Assembly (NCBI GenBank): GCA_964370845.1 | Contig: CAYJLB010000001.1 | Span: 1 to 64,000 of the forward strand | Length of the DNA stretch: 64,000 nt | Source: CAYJLB01 sp964370845 | GTDB taxonomy: Bacteria; Bacillota; Clostridia; Oscillospirales; Ruminococcaceae | Reading direction: 5' to 3' | Part shown: piece by piece, positions 42,797 through 50,389 of the stretch | Numbering within the stretch: the stretch's first letter is position 1 | Layout of the letters: each line of letters opens with the position of its first letter | Notes under the pieces: model-generated | Told to the model about the DNA's origin: nothing | The model's database searches: none | The model's input: the letters and a program-made list of their open reading frames with translations, nothing else | Program-made: the position numbers and the translations under genes

Positions 42797-43051
42797 TTAA
42801 GTTGGGAGATTATTCTCATCAACTTTCTCATCTATATCATCTTCCTTAGAAGATATTTCATAAATACTTTTAAGTCCGTCCTCTTTAAAATAGTAAGGGT
42901 CGGAGTTTACATCCTTATCCACCCTTTCGGGAGATTTTCTTAAAGCATCAACTTTTTTAGCAATTTTCGGTGTTAAAACCGCAATTACATAAACTAGCAC
43001 TAAAAGTCCAAGCATCAAAAGCCCGAATTGTGCAATTAACCAAATATCCAC
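42797..43051 (-). CDS. Small single-pass membrane protein
   Basis: 84 residues if started at the GTG at 43051 (GGGGAG 8 nt upstream); a GTG three codons earlier is possible. One N-terminal helix (QFGLLMLGLLVLVYVIAVLTP), then a basic patch (KIAKKVDALRKSPERV) and an acidic tail (SSKEDDIDEKVDENNL). I do not recognise it. It lies 23 bp upstream of proS on the same strand, so it is likely the first gene of a proS-lipoprotein transcript. Confidence 0.65.
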   Translation of the reverse strand: MDIWLIAQFGLLMLGLLVLVYVIAVLTPKIAKKVDALRKSPERVDKDVNSDPYYFKEDGLKSIYEISSKEDDIDEKVDENNLPT

Positions 43052-43234
43052 TTTTGACACTCCCCTTTCAATACATAATACATTATTTTATCATTTAATG
43101 GCAAAAAAAGCAAGGATTTAAACGGACTTTTTTTAATTTCTCAGCAAACTTTCACCTTGTTACCATATTGAATTTAAATAATTCATAGATTTTTCTGTTA
43201 CTTTTGCATAAAATATTTTTTTATTTAGGAAAAT

Positions 43235-43265
43235 ACTGTACAAACAGTGAAAAAAAGTGTATAAT
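43235..43265 (+). promoter_or_regulatory. Promoter and small dyad before the cytidylate-kinase-like gene
   Basis: A TATAAT box at 43260-43265 lies ~43 bp before the start codon. Around the -35 position is the dyad ACTGT-ACAA-ACAGT (43235-43248), a possible operator; the -35 itself is poor. Confidence 0.4.
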
Positions 43266-43307
43266 ATAATTGTCAAATAAATTACATAATAGAAAGGATT
43301 GACCTTT

Positions 43308-43907
43308 ATGAATAAAATTATTACAATAGGACGTGAATACGGAAGTGGAGGTCGTGAAATCGGAAAAAAAGCTGCCGAACTTCTAGGAATTCCATATTAT
43401 GACAAAGAAATTATCGCTGTCGCAGCTAAAGAAAGTGGTTTATCCGAAGAAATTTTCTATCAAAATGACGAACAACACGGAAGTGTAATTTACTCCCTTA
43501 TGATGGGGAATTATTCTTTTGCGGGGAATTTAACAAATGAAATGCCGTTATTCCAAAAAGTTTTTTTAGCACAATTTGATGCAATAAAAAAGATTGCACA
43601 ACAAGGACCTTGTGTAATTGTTGGTAGATGTGCAAATTATGTGCTTCAAGATAATAAAAATCAAATCAGTGTATTCTTTTCAGCAGATATAGAAAACCGT
43701 GTAAAAAGAATTGCTCAAAGACGTGAGCTTTCCGACAAAACGGCTATGGATTTAATCAAAAAAACTGATAAAAAACGTGCTGGATATTATAATTTCAACA
43801 CAAATATGAAGTGGGGACTTGCAAGTGGATATGATATTTGCATAAACACAAGCAAGCTAGGTGTAGACAAGACTGCTGAACTTTTAAAAGTTTACGCAAC
43901 ACTATAA
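43308..43907 (+). CDS. Cytidylate kinase-like family protein
   Basis: 199-residue P-loop kinase: ITIGREYGSGGREIGKKAAELLGIPYYDKEII with the GREYGSGG nucleotide loop, CVIVGRCANYVL, and the RIAQRRELSDKTAMDLIKKTDKKRAGYYNFNT lid region. The family (cytidylate_kin2) is related to CMP kinase but the substrate of most members is not proven. Start at ATG 43308; an in-frame TTG three codons upstream overlaps the AAAGGATTG site. Monocistronic. Confidence 0.88.
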   Translation: MNKIITIGREYGSGGREIGKKAAELLGIPYYDKEIIAVAAKESGLSEEIFYQNDEQHGSVIYSLMMGNYSFAGNLTNEMPLFQKVFLAQFDAIKKIAQQGPCVIVGRCANYVLQDNKNQISVFFSADIENRVKRIAQRRELSDKTAMDLIKKTDKKRAGYYNFNTNMKWGLASGYDICINTSKLGVDKTAELLKVYATL

Positions 43908-43961
43908 TTTCACAAACTAAAATGAGCTGTGACGAAATACAGCTTTTGCGTTTTACAAATA

Positions 43962-44045
43962 GAGTTTTTTGCGTTTTTTGTCATCATACAGTACAAAAAA
44001 TGACAAAAATTCAGTCTTTCCTACTTGACTGAAAGCAAAAAACTC
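43962..44045 (+). ncRNA. Perfect three-way-junction inverted repeat (possible small RNA or cruciform)
   Basis: An outer 11-bp stem GAGTTTTTTGC (43962-43972) / GCAAAAAACTC (44035-44045) encloses two arms: 10 bp TTTTTGTCAT (43975-43984) / ATGACAAAAA (44000-44009) and 7 bp TTCAGTC (44010-44016) / GACTGAA (44027-44033). Only three bases at the junction are unpaired. No gene overlaps it. A weak AGCTGT/ACAGCT hairpin at 43925-43944 lies before it and a strong terminator follows. Strand and expression are unknown. Confidence 0.5.
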
Positions 44046-44048
44046 AAG

Positions 44049-44100
44049 AGAGGGTGTGACGAAACACTATTTTTTTAGTTTCGTCACACCCTCTTTTTTT
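44049..44100. terminator. Strong bidirectional terminator
   Basis: A perfect 17-bp stem AGAGGGTGTGACGAAAC (44049-44065) / complement (44078-44094) followed by T7 on the plus strand; on the minus strand a T run also follows. It overlaps the stop of the minus-strand beta-helix gene. Confidence 0.9.
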
Positions 44101-46042
44101 ACCAAACTTTAATTTTATTATAACCCGCTTTTAAGTTTTCAAATGGTCCAACAACAGGTTTTTCTCCTCTTGCATTTCCAAGCATATCATAATCAATTGT
44201 AATAGGGTTTCCGTTCATATCTTCATAAAGAGCTTTTACAATTCTTGTCATTTCAAGAGTTTTTGTTCCATGGATTTTTGTTTCAATGTTAAAAATTTCT
44301 TCTGGGACAGTAATTTCAACATAAACTCCGTCAGCTTCTTTTGTAATTTTCAAATTAGGGTTTTCCTCGCTTACAAAATTATTAACTTCTTTATTATAAG
44401 GTTTAGAACCTTTGAAATAAGCATTTCCATCAACATAAACAGGTTGTTTTAATGGAACAAATTCTTCAATATCAACACTTCCAAGGGCAATTAATTGCTC
44501 CCTAAATTCCTCTAAAGAAGATGGGCAACCATCATATCCGTGAGTTCCGCAGAAAGTATCATTTTTCGAATCAATCATAGGCTCGCCGGCAATTAAAATA
44601 TTGTTAAACCATCTATCGTCATTTGCATATACAAGTGAACAGCCTAAAACATCTGTACTATGAGGGAAATGATAAGGAGTTGAACGGTCTAAAACAGGTG
44701 CACTTCTAACCGCTCCGTAAACAATATTGTTAACAAAAGCTCCACCTTGTGCAAGAAGCCCCATACCTTTCATTATGTTGTTATCGAACAAGAAAGGTCC
44801 GTGAGTAACTTCCACCACAACTTCTCTTTGATTTTCAAAGAATATATTTTTACTAACTCTAGTACCTTGAGTTTCCCAGTCAAGCCATAAACCTAAAGTA
44901 GTGCGATAAATGCAGTTATCGTGAATATAAACATCGATAGGAGCGTGGAATTTTATCCCAGCGATTTCCCAACCGAAAAATTCATGTTTAGTACCAATTT
45001 CATATATTTCGTTACCATAAATTTCACTAAACACACAACCCATATTTCCCACAATTCCGTTTTGCCCGCAGTCATAAATTTTATTATTTCTAACAATATG
45101 TGAGCCAACTTGTTCTCTGTTCCAACTTCCCTTTACACCACGGAAAACTGATTCAATTTGGGCTTGAAATCCTGGGTGAAGTTGATATAAAGTACATTCA
45201 ATATGTCCTGTTGAACCCTCTTTACCAATACTAATTCCGCTACATTTCGCATCATGTACAATATTATTTTCAATAATCCAACCCTTGCTCCAATGTGCAC
45301 CAATAAGTCCAGGTTGATCAGCAGAAGGCGGAGTAAAAGGACAAGCCCCTTGTGCCATTTCAAAACCGCTTACAGTAATATAATTTATCCCAGCATTTTC
45401 AGGGTAAAAACAACATTTTCTTACATTTATTTCAACTAATTCCTCATTAGGATTATATCCTTGGAAATTTGCATAAATTGTTGTATTTTCATCGTCAACT
45501 TCACAATACCATTGATAAATTGTATCTTCAGGGTGAGGTAAAGTTGTTTCAAAATAAGCTTTAATTTTCACCCTTTTTTCAGCTTTGATAACATCTTCAA
45601 GAGAATAAGCCTCATAAAAAGATTTTCCATTTAAGTAAACATCACCAGTGTGAACTTTTGTAGTTCTGTTAGTTTCGCCAACAGGATAAAGCATCCAATC
45701 CCCACGAAGATTATCAGTGTAAGGGTTATAATCGCCAAATGTTTTATTAGAAAGGACTGCTTTCCAAACTGTCCCCTCATATTTCTCCCAATTTTTAACT
45801 TCTTCCGACCCTTTAATGATAACTTTTTCACCCTCAGCCGCTTTGTAAGTAATTCTAAGTTGGTCGGACATACCAGTGTTGCGAGGTTTAACCCATTCTC
45901 TGTAAGTTCCCTCGTGAACTAAAATTGTGTCCCCCATTATAGCAACTTTAGCAGCTTTATTAATGGTTAGGAACGGTTTTTGCTCACTTCCTTCATTGTT
46001 GTCGCTTCCATTTTTTGCAACGTGATAAGTTTTGTACATCAT
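44099..46042 (-). CDS. Right-handed parallel beta-helix protein, probably a cytoplasmic carbohydrate-active enzyme
   Basis: 647 residues. Starts KTYHVAKNGSDNNEGSEQKPFLTINKAAKVA and GDTILVHEGTYREWV, the DUF1565-type opening of parallel beta-helix proteins. Beta-helix coils follow with repeated IxxNxIxxxxxxGI patterns (HIVRNNKIYDCGQNGIVGN, DVYIHDNCIYRTTLGLWLDW). Several polysaccharide lyases and GH141-type glycosidases share this architecture, so activity on plant or host glycans is plausible; catalytic residues cannot be assigned. There is no signal peptide, so it should act on imported oligosaccharides or on an intracellular polymer. No transporter or other carbohydrate gene is adjacent. AAAGGG precedes the ATG. 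Confidence 0.82.
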   Translation of the reverse strand: MMYKTYHVAKNGSDNNEGSEQKPFLTINKAAKVAIMGDTILVHEGTYREWVKPRNTGMSDQLRITYKAAEGEKVIIKGSEEVKNWEKYEGTVWKAVLSNKTFGDYNPYTDNLRGDWMLYPVGETNRTTKVHTGDVYLNGKSFYEAYSLEDVIKAEKRVKIKAYFETTLPHPEDTIYQWYCEVDDENTTIYANFQGYNPNEELVEINVRKCCFYPENAGINYITVSGFEMAQGACPFTPPSADQPGLIGAHWSKGWIIENNIVHDAKCSGISIGKEGSTGHIECTLYQLHPGFQAQIESVFRGVKGSWNREQVGSHIVRNNKIYDCGQNGIVGNMGCVFSEIYGNEIYEIGTKHEFFGWEIAGIKFHAPIDVYIHDNCIYRTTLGLWLDWETQGTRVSKNIFFENQREVVVEVTHGPFLFDNNIMKGMGLLAQGGAFVNNIVYGAVRSAPVLDRSTPYHFPHSTDVLGCSLVYANDDRWFNNILIAGEPMIDSKNDTFCGTHGYDGCPSSLEEFREQLIALGSVDIEEFVPLKQPVYVDGNAYFKGSKPYNKEVNNFVSEENPNLKITKEADGVYVEITVPEEIFNIETKIHGTKTLEMTRIVKALYEDMNGNPITIDYDMLGNARGEKPVVGPFENLKAGYNKIKVW

Positions 46043-46116
46043 AGATAAACAGCCCTTTCATATTTAAAATATAGTATCTATTTTAAATGCGAGGAAAAAA
46101 CCTCGCATTGTGCTTA

Positions 46117-46155
46117 TACGACGTGGCGGGGCAACCCGCTGTTACTCGCCTTTTT
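46117..46155 (+). repeat. Hairpin element, copy E, and adjacent AATGCGAGG hairpin
   Basis: GCGGGGCAACCCGC (46127-46140 region) is followed by TGTTACTCGCC, matching the flank of copy D behind groEL (GCAACC..CGCTGTTA). Just upstream, AATGCGAGG (46086-46094) pairs perfectly with CCTCGCATT (46101-46109). They fill the gap between the beta-helix and aminotransferase genes. Confidence 0.5.
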
Positions 46156-46205
46156 ATTCATTTGATAAAAAATATACTTTTGTTTGGCGAAAAATAAATC
46201 CACAA

Positions 46206-47378
46206 TTATTTTTTTATTTCTTCCAAAAATTCTTCAATTCTATCAAGTGCTTCTTTTATATGATTAATAGAATAAGCATAGGAAACCCTTATAAAACCCT
46301 CACCACTTTCTCCAAAAGCATTTCCAGGAACAACAGCTACTTTTTTTGCGTAAATCAATTTCTCGCAAAATTCTTCGCTAGTAAGTCCAAGGCTTTTAAT
46401 TGAAGGGAAAACATAAAATGCCCCCTCAGGATTAAAACAAAACAGCCCCATTTTATTAAATCTATCTACAAGATAACGTCTTCTCATATCATATTCGCCA
46501 ACCATTTTTTCAACGTCAGCATCACAGTTTGTAAGTGCCTCAACGCCTGCATATTGGCTAATTGACGGAGAACACATTATTGCATATTGATGAATTTTAA
46601 GCATTTGACTTATAAGTTCAACAGGTCCAGCCGCATAGCCAAGCCTCCAACCAGTCATAGCAAAAGCCTTTGAAAAACCGCTTATGAAAATTGTGCGTTC
46701 TCTCATATCTTCAATTTCAATAATTGAAGTATGCTTTTCGCCATAAGTAAGCTTTGAATAAATTTCATCTGTAATAACAATAATATTTGTTCCACGCAAA
46801 ACTTCCGCAATTTCTTCTAAATGCTCTTTCCTCATTACAGCTCCAGTAGGATTATTTGGAAAAGGTAAAATCAATGCTTTAGTCTTGCTTGTAATCTTTT
46901 CTTTTAACTCCTGTGCAGTAAGTCTAAAATTATTTTCAAGTTTAGTTTCAATAGGAACAGGAACTCCACCCATAAGGGAAACAATAGGAGAATAACAAAC
47001 AAATGAAGGCTCAACCACTAAAACTTCATCGTCAGGTTCTACAATTGCACGAATAGCAAGGTCAATAGCCTCGGAACCGCCCACCGTTACAACTACTTCG
47101 GTTACAGGTTCATAACGGACATTTGTATCATTATATATGTAGTTTGATATTGCATTTCTAAGTTCAATTAAACCCGAATTTGAAGTGTAAACTGTTTTCC
47201 CTCTTTCAATTGCAGTAATAGCAGTACGTCTTATCGACCAAGGGGTAGGAAAGTCAGGCTCACCAACACCAAGGGAAATTACACCCTCCATTTCAGCTGC
47301 AATATCGAAAAATTTTCTAATCCCAGAGGGTTTCATTGAAGTAACTTTCTTCGACAATATTTTTTCATAATTTATCAT
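46206..47378 (-). CDS. PLP-dependent class I/II aminotransferase (AlaT/AspC-like)
   Basis: 390 residues. Fold-type I features: PSGIRKFFDIA, SLGVGEPDFPTP, VTVGGSEAIDLAIRA, the NNPTGAV Asn, DEIYSKLTYG Asp/Tyr, and the PLP Lys in ISGFSKAFAMTGWRLGY; the substrate Arg is in FIRVSYA. The exact substrate is not clear. The start ATG overlaps the TGA of the upstream Lrp-type regulator (ATGA). A paired Lrp regulator and aminotransferase resembles Bacillus AlaR/AlaT, which would suggest alanine metabolism; this is inference. Confidence 0.92.
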   Translation of the reverse strand: MINYEKILSKKVTSMKPSGIRKFFDIAAEMEGVISLGVGEPDFPTPWSIRRTAITAIERGKTVYTSNSGLIELRNAISNYIYNDTNVRYEPVTEVVVTVGGSEAIDLAIRAIVEPDDEVLVVEPSFVCYSPIVSLMGGVPVPIETKLENNFRLTAQELKEKITSKTKALILPFPNNPTGAVMRKEHLEEIAEVLRGTNIIVITDEIYSKLTYGEKHTSIIEIEDMRERTIFISGFSKAFAMTGWRLGYAAGPVELISQMLKIHQYAIMCSPSISQYAGVEALTNCDADVEKMVGEYDMRRRYLVDRFNKMGLFCFNPEGAFYVFPSIKSLGLTSEEFCEKLIYAKKVAVVPGNAFGESGEGFIRVSYAYSINHIKEALDRIEEFLEEIKK

Positions 47379-47854
47379 GGGCAAACGAAGCCCCTCTCGT
47401 CACACTTTTCATCACAAATAACAATCCCCTTATCTTTGTATTTTTGTAACTCAAAGTGAGTAGCGGTAGAAATAACGCCATCGATAATAGCTAATCTTTG
47501 TGAAACAAAAGAAGCTACTTCAAGTAAAGTGTCAGCTTTAACAATTACTAAAAGGTCGTAAGTTCCCGACATTAAAGAAAGACTTTGCACTTCGCTATAA
47601 GAAGTAACAAGTTTTGCAATTTCATCATAACCACGTCCCTCTTTTAAAGAAACTTTAAGTTCGATTAAAGCAGTAACATAATTTTTATCAATAAGTTCTT
47701 CATTTAAAATTGCTGTATAACCTTTAATAATGCCCTTTTCTTCATATTCTTTTATCGCAGTTTTAACTTCCTCCTCAGTTTTTCCGAGAAGAACAGAAAG
47801 TTCGCTTGTAGAAAGTCGTGCATTTTGAGATAATAATTTAATTAGAGAATCCAT
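47375..47854 (-). CDS. Lrp/AsnC-family transcriptional regulator
   Basis: 159 residues. N-terminal helix-turn-helix (LLSQNARLSTSELSVLLGKTEEEV, ~5-30) with the linked YEEKGIIKGYTAILN, then a RAM/ACT-like ligand domain (ALIELKVSLKEGRGYDEIA; SLMSGTYDLLVIVKADTLLEVASFV). ATG 47854 is chosen: AAAGGAATG lies 12 nt upstream and the longer frame to 47911 is unsupported. It is coupled to the aminotransferase downstream and probably controls it in response to an amino acid. Confidence 0.92.
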   Translation of the reverse strand: MDSLIKLLSQNARLSTSELSVLLGKTEEEVKTAIKEYEEKGIIKGYTAILNEELIDKNYVTALIELKVSLKEGRGYDEIAKLVTSYSEVQSLSLMSGTYDLLVIVKADTLLEVASFVSQRLAIIDGVISTATHFELQKYKDKGIVICDEKCDERGFVCP

Positions 47855-47945
47855 AAAAATAATCATTCCTTTCTTCTTTGTCACACTAGTTATAAATTTT
47901 ACTTTAAACAATATTATACTACTATTTTAAACCTTTGTCTACTAT

Positions 47946-48779
47946 TTATATCTTAATAAATTGTGGTTTTCTTTCTTTAAAATAGCAAATATATTCAAAT
48001 CCAGCCCTTTTTGCAATTTCAATACCGTCACCAATATTTTTTCCTATGTCATTTATATTGTGAGCATCAGAGCCAATTGTTAAACATTCACCGCCCTCGT
48101 CCTTGAACATTTTTACATAATCGTAATCAGGAAAAGGCTTTCCATAAGCTTGTCTTAAGCCAGAAGTATTAATTTCAATACCCATTCCTCTTTGAGCTAA
48201 TAATTTAAAGGAAGCACGAATTATTTCCTCATATGGAGAAAGGTCAATATTCTTAACTCCACGCAAAGTCATGTATCTAAGGAAATAAGTCAAATGTCCT
48301 AAACTGTCAAAATCGCAATTTTTCGACATTGCATAAATCTCATCGAAATATTTTGTAATTAACATACTTACATCTATTGTGGAAAAATCAAGATAAAAAA
48401 AGTCCTCATACCCTGTAACTTCGTGGTTTGAACCTATTATAAAATCAAGCCTTTTATCGGAAGAATATTTTTTTGCAAGCTCCATATTTTGAATAGGTTG
48501 CCCAAGCTCAACACCGCAAAGCAAGTTTAATTTACCACCGAAAATATCCTTAGCTTTTTCTATGTCCGAGAGGGAGTTTTCAAAAATAGTGTTAAATTCT
48601 ACAATATATTCTTTTTCACCACTGTCAGTAATATTGTACCACCACTGTTTAGGAGCTTCGACATGGTCAGTAATCGCGTACGCAGAAAGTCCAAGTTCAA
48701 CCGCACGTTCACACATTTTAACAACCCTGTCCGAAGCATCGGGAGAATTTATTGAATGTGTATGTAAATCAATTAACAT
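47946..48779 (-). CDS. PHP-domain histidinol-phosphatase-like protein
   Basis: 277 residues; metal-dependent phosphoesterase of the PHP superfamily. Motifs: LIDLHTHSINSPDA at the N-terminus, YAITDHVEAPKQWW, CGVELGQPI, GSNHEV, DSLGHL, GIEINTSGLRQ and GSDAHNINDIG. This set fits HisK-type histidinol-phosphatases, although no his genes are nearby and other phosphoester substrates are possible. ATG 48779 follows GTAAAGGAATG; the in-frame ATG four codons upstream is part of that site. Confidence 0.9.
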   Translation of the reverse strand: MLIDLHTHSINSPDASDRVVKMCERAVELGLSAYAITDHVEAPKQWWYNITDSGEKEYIVEFNTIFENSLSDIEKAKDIFGGKLNLLCGVELGQPIQNMELAKKYSSDKRLDFIIGSNHEVTGYEDFFYLDFSTIDVSMLITKYFDEIYAMSKNCDFDSLGHLTYFLRYMTLRGVKNIDLSPYEEIIRASFKLLAQRGMGIEINTSGLRQAYGKPFPDYDYVKMFKDEGGECLTIGSDAHNINDIGKNIGDGIEIAKRAGFEYICYFKERKPQFIKI

Positions 48780-48910
48780 AAATATAATCATTCCTTTACA
48801 ACAAAAAATTATTTACACTTATAATACCATATTAAACTTAAAAATTAAATATCTTTTTGAAAAATAATTGAAAAAAATTTACAAAATATATTTCTTTTTC
48901 CGTGAAAGTG

Positions 48911-48919
48911 TGCTAAAAT
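48911..48919 (+). promoter_or_regulatory. Extended -10 promoter of the ACT-Fic-UPF0210 region
   Basis: TGCTAAAAT is a TGn-type extended -10 box. It is followed by ~210 nt of structured leader before the ACT-domain gene; no convincing -35 is present. Confidence 0.45.
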
Positions 48920-48933
48920 GGTATAAGTTATAA

Positions 48934-49037
48934 GTTTGAAAATAAATTTTCAAACCATAGTTTTGTACTTTTCGGCATAGCCTCAATTTTGTCGCCATAA
49001 AAACTAAAAGCGACAAAACCGCCCAAAACGTACAAAA
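48934..49037 (+). promoter_or_regulatory. Structured leader before the ACT gene: two nested inverted repeats
   Basis: First hairpin GTTTGAAAA (48934-48942) / TTTTCAAAC (48947-48955). Second, nested element: TTTTGTAC (48961-48968) pairs with GTACAAAA (49030-49037), and inside it TTTTGTCGC (48987-48995) pairs with GCGACAAAA (49010-49018). It runs directly into a Shine-Dalgarno and a six-codon frame. No T run follows, so it is not a simple terminator. Confidence 0.55.
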
Positions 49038-49053
49038 AGGAATGGTTATAAGT

Positions 49054-49074
49054 ATGAAAATACATTTAACCTAA
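49054..49074 (+). CDS. Possible six-residue leader peptide MKIHLT
   Basis: A strong translation start (AAAAAGGAATGGTTATAAGTATG), identical in layout to those of real genes here, opens a frame of only six codons (Met-Lys-Ile-His-Leu-Thr-stop). It could be an upstream regulatory peptide or a relic of a truncated gene. It ends 57 nt before the ACT-domain gene. Confidence 0.35.
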   Translation: MKIHLT

Positions 49075-49131
49075 AATTTTAATTAACAATTTTTTATATT
49101 GCCAAATCAAATGGCGGAAACGGAGAGTTTT

Positions 49132-49401
49132 ATGAGAGCGGTTTTATCAGTTATAGGAAAAGATACAGTAGGGATTTTAGCGAAAGTTAGTGGTATTTGT
49201 GCTGAACATAATGCTAATGTCACTGAAGTTACACAATCTGTTTTACAAGATGTTTTTGCAATGATTATGCTTGTAGATATTTCAAATTTGACTTGTTCTT
49301 TTTCAGAATTGTCGGATAATATGTCAACTTTAGGAAAAGATTTAGGTCTTTCAATTTATGTAATGCACGAAGATATCTTCAATTCAATGCATAAAATATA
49401 G
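49132..49401 (+). CDS. ACT-domain protein of the UPF0237 family
   Basis: 89 residues, a single ACT domain: MRAVLSVIGKDTVGILAKVSGICAEHNANVTEVTQ, then FAMIMLVDIS. ACT domains bind amino acids and usually regulate a partner. This family is normally encoded beside a UPF0210 protein, present here but 1 kb downstream. ATG 49132 follows GGAGAG closely; the frame extends to 49099 without a site. Confidence 0.92.
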   Translation: MRAVLSVIGKDTVGILAKVSGICAEHNANVTEVTQSVLQDVFAMIMLVDISNLTCSFSELSDNMSTLGKDLGLSIYVMHEDIFNSMHKI

Positions 49402-49422
49402 AATAATATATAGGCAAAAATT

Positions 49423-49722
49423 TTGAAAGAAGTTATTTTAAGTGCCGATAGTGACAGATTTTTATATTCTGTTCCAAATAAAGTGGCGAATAATTTAGAG
49501 GATTATTGTCAATATTTTGCTAATGATTGGCTTGTAAACAGCCCTGACGCAAAGAAAATAGTGCGAAAAAGAGGTGTGTTCAATCACACACACTTTATTT
49601 TATATTTGAACACATTTGTATTTCCAAATGAACAGTCTTTTCTGGTGAACGAATTAGGTTGGATAGATTTTGAAAGTCCTATGCCAAAAGAATATGAAAA
49701 CATACCCTGTTTTAATTTTTAA
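49423..49722 (+). CDS. Small protein of unknown function, likely companion of Fic
   Basis: 99 residues starting at TTG; no other start is available and no good Shine-Dalgarno is seen, so the start is uncertain. It is rich in aromatic residues, with VPNKVANNLEDYCQYFANDWL and a C-terminal FLVNELGWIDFESPMPKEYENIPCFNF. It ends 14 bp before fic, implying one transcript. It lacks the S/TxxxE(G/N) motif of class I Fic antitoxins, so if it is an antitoxin it works differently. I do not recognise a named family. Confidence 0.65.
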   Translation: MKEVILSADSDRFLYSVPNKVANNLEDYCQYFANDWLVNSPDAKKIVRKRGVFNHTHFILYLNTFVFPNEQSFLVNELGWIDFESPMPKEYENIPCFNF

Positions 49723-49736
49723 TTGGAGGTAATGCT

Positions 49737-50342
49737 ATGCTTGAAAATAAATTAGGACTAACAACTGAAGCTGAACTTGCTGTTGAGGAAGAAAAAATTA
49801 GTAAAATTAAAGCCTTCCAACTGTTTGAAAAAGGTATACTTAACACACTGGAAACTGGAAAATTTTCATCTTTATCATATATACACAAATATTTATTTGA
49901 AGACATTTATGATTTTGCAGGGGAAATTCGCAGTGTAAATATTGCTAAAGGCAATTTTCGATTTGCACCAATAATGTATTTAGAAACTTCACTAAAACAT
50001 ATTGACAAAATGCCACAAACTACTTTTGACGAAATAATTGAAAAATATGTGGAAATGAATATTGCTCACCCATTCCGCGAAGGAAATGGTCGCAGTGCAC
50101 GAATATGGCTTGATTTAATTTTAAAGCAAAACATTAACTCTGTTGTTGATTGGAGCAAGGTTGACAAAAACGACTACCTTCTTGCAATGGAAAGAAGTCC
50201 TATTAAAGATTTAGAAATAAAACATATATTAAAAAACGCACTTACAACCAATATAAATGATAGAGATATTTATATGAAAGGTATTGATGCAAGTTATCAT
50301 TATGAGGGTTATAGTGTTTATAAAACCACTGATTTAATTTAA
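49737..50342 (+). CDS. Fic-family AMP-transferase with C-terminal auto-inhibitory motif
   Basis: 201 residues. Fic proteins transfer AMP or other phospho-moieties to target proteins. The active-site motif is perfect: HPFREGNGRSAR (residues ~110-121), with catalytic His, and the flap region lies around RSVNIAKGNFRFAPIM. The C-terminus contains SYHYEG, matching the (S/T)xxxE(G/N) inhibitory motif, here on the same chain at the C-terminal end, i.e. class III like Neisseria NmFic. Such enzymes are self-inhibited until oligomer state or autoAMPylation changes. GGAGG precedes the ATG. It lies between two genes that are normally adjacent, suggesting insertion. The target is unknown. Confidence 0.93.
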   Translation: MLENKLGLTTEAELAVEEEKISKIKAFQLFEKGILNTLETGKFSSLSYIHKYLFEDIYDFAGEIRSVNIAKGNFRFAPIMYLETSLKHIDKMPQTTFDEIIEKYVEMNIAHPFREGNGRSARIWLDLILKQNINSVVDWSKVDKNDYLLAMERSPIKDLEIKHILKNALTTNINDRDIYMKGIDASYHYEGYSVYKTTDLI

Positions 50343-50389
50343 TAATTAACAATAAAAATAGATCATTACAGAAAGGAAATAGCATAATT

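Noticed and set aside
42774..43300. T-box leader controlling proS
   Set aside because: There are only 23 bp between proS and the upstream gene, and no T-box motif or tall specifier stem was seen upstream of that gene.
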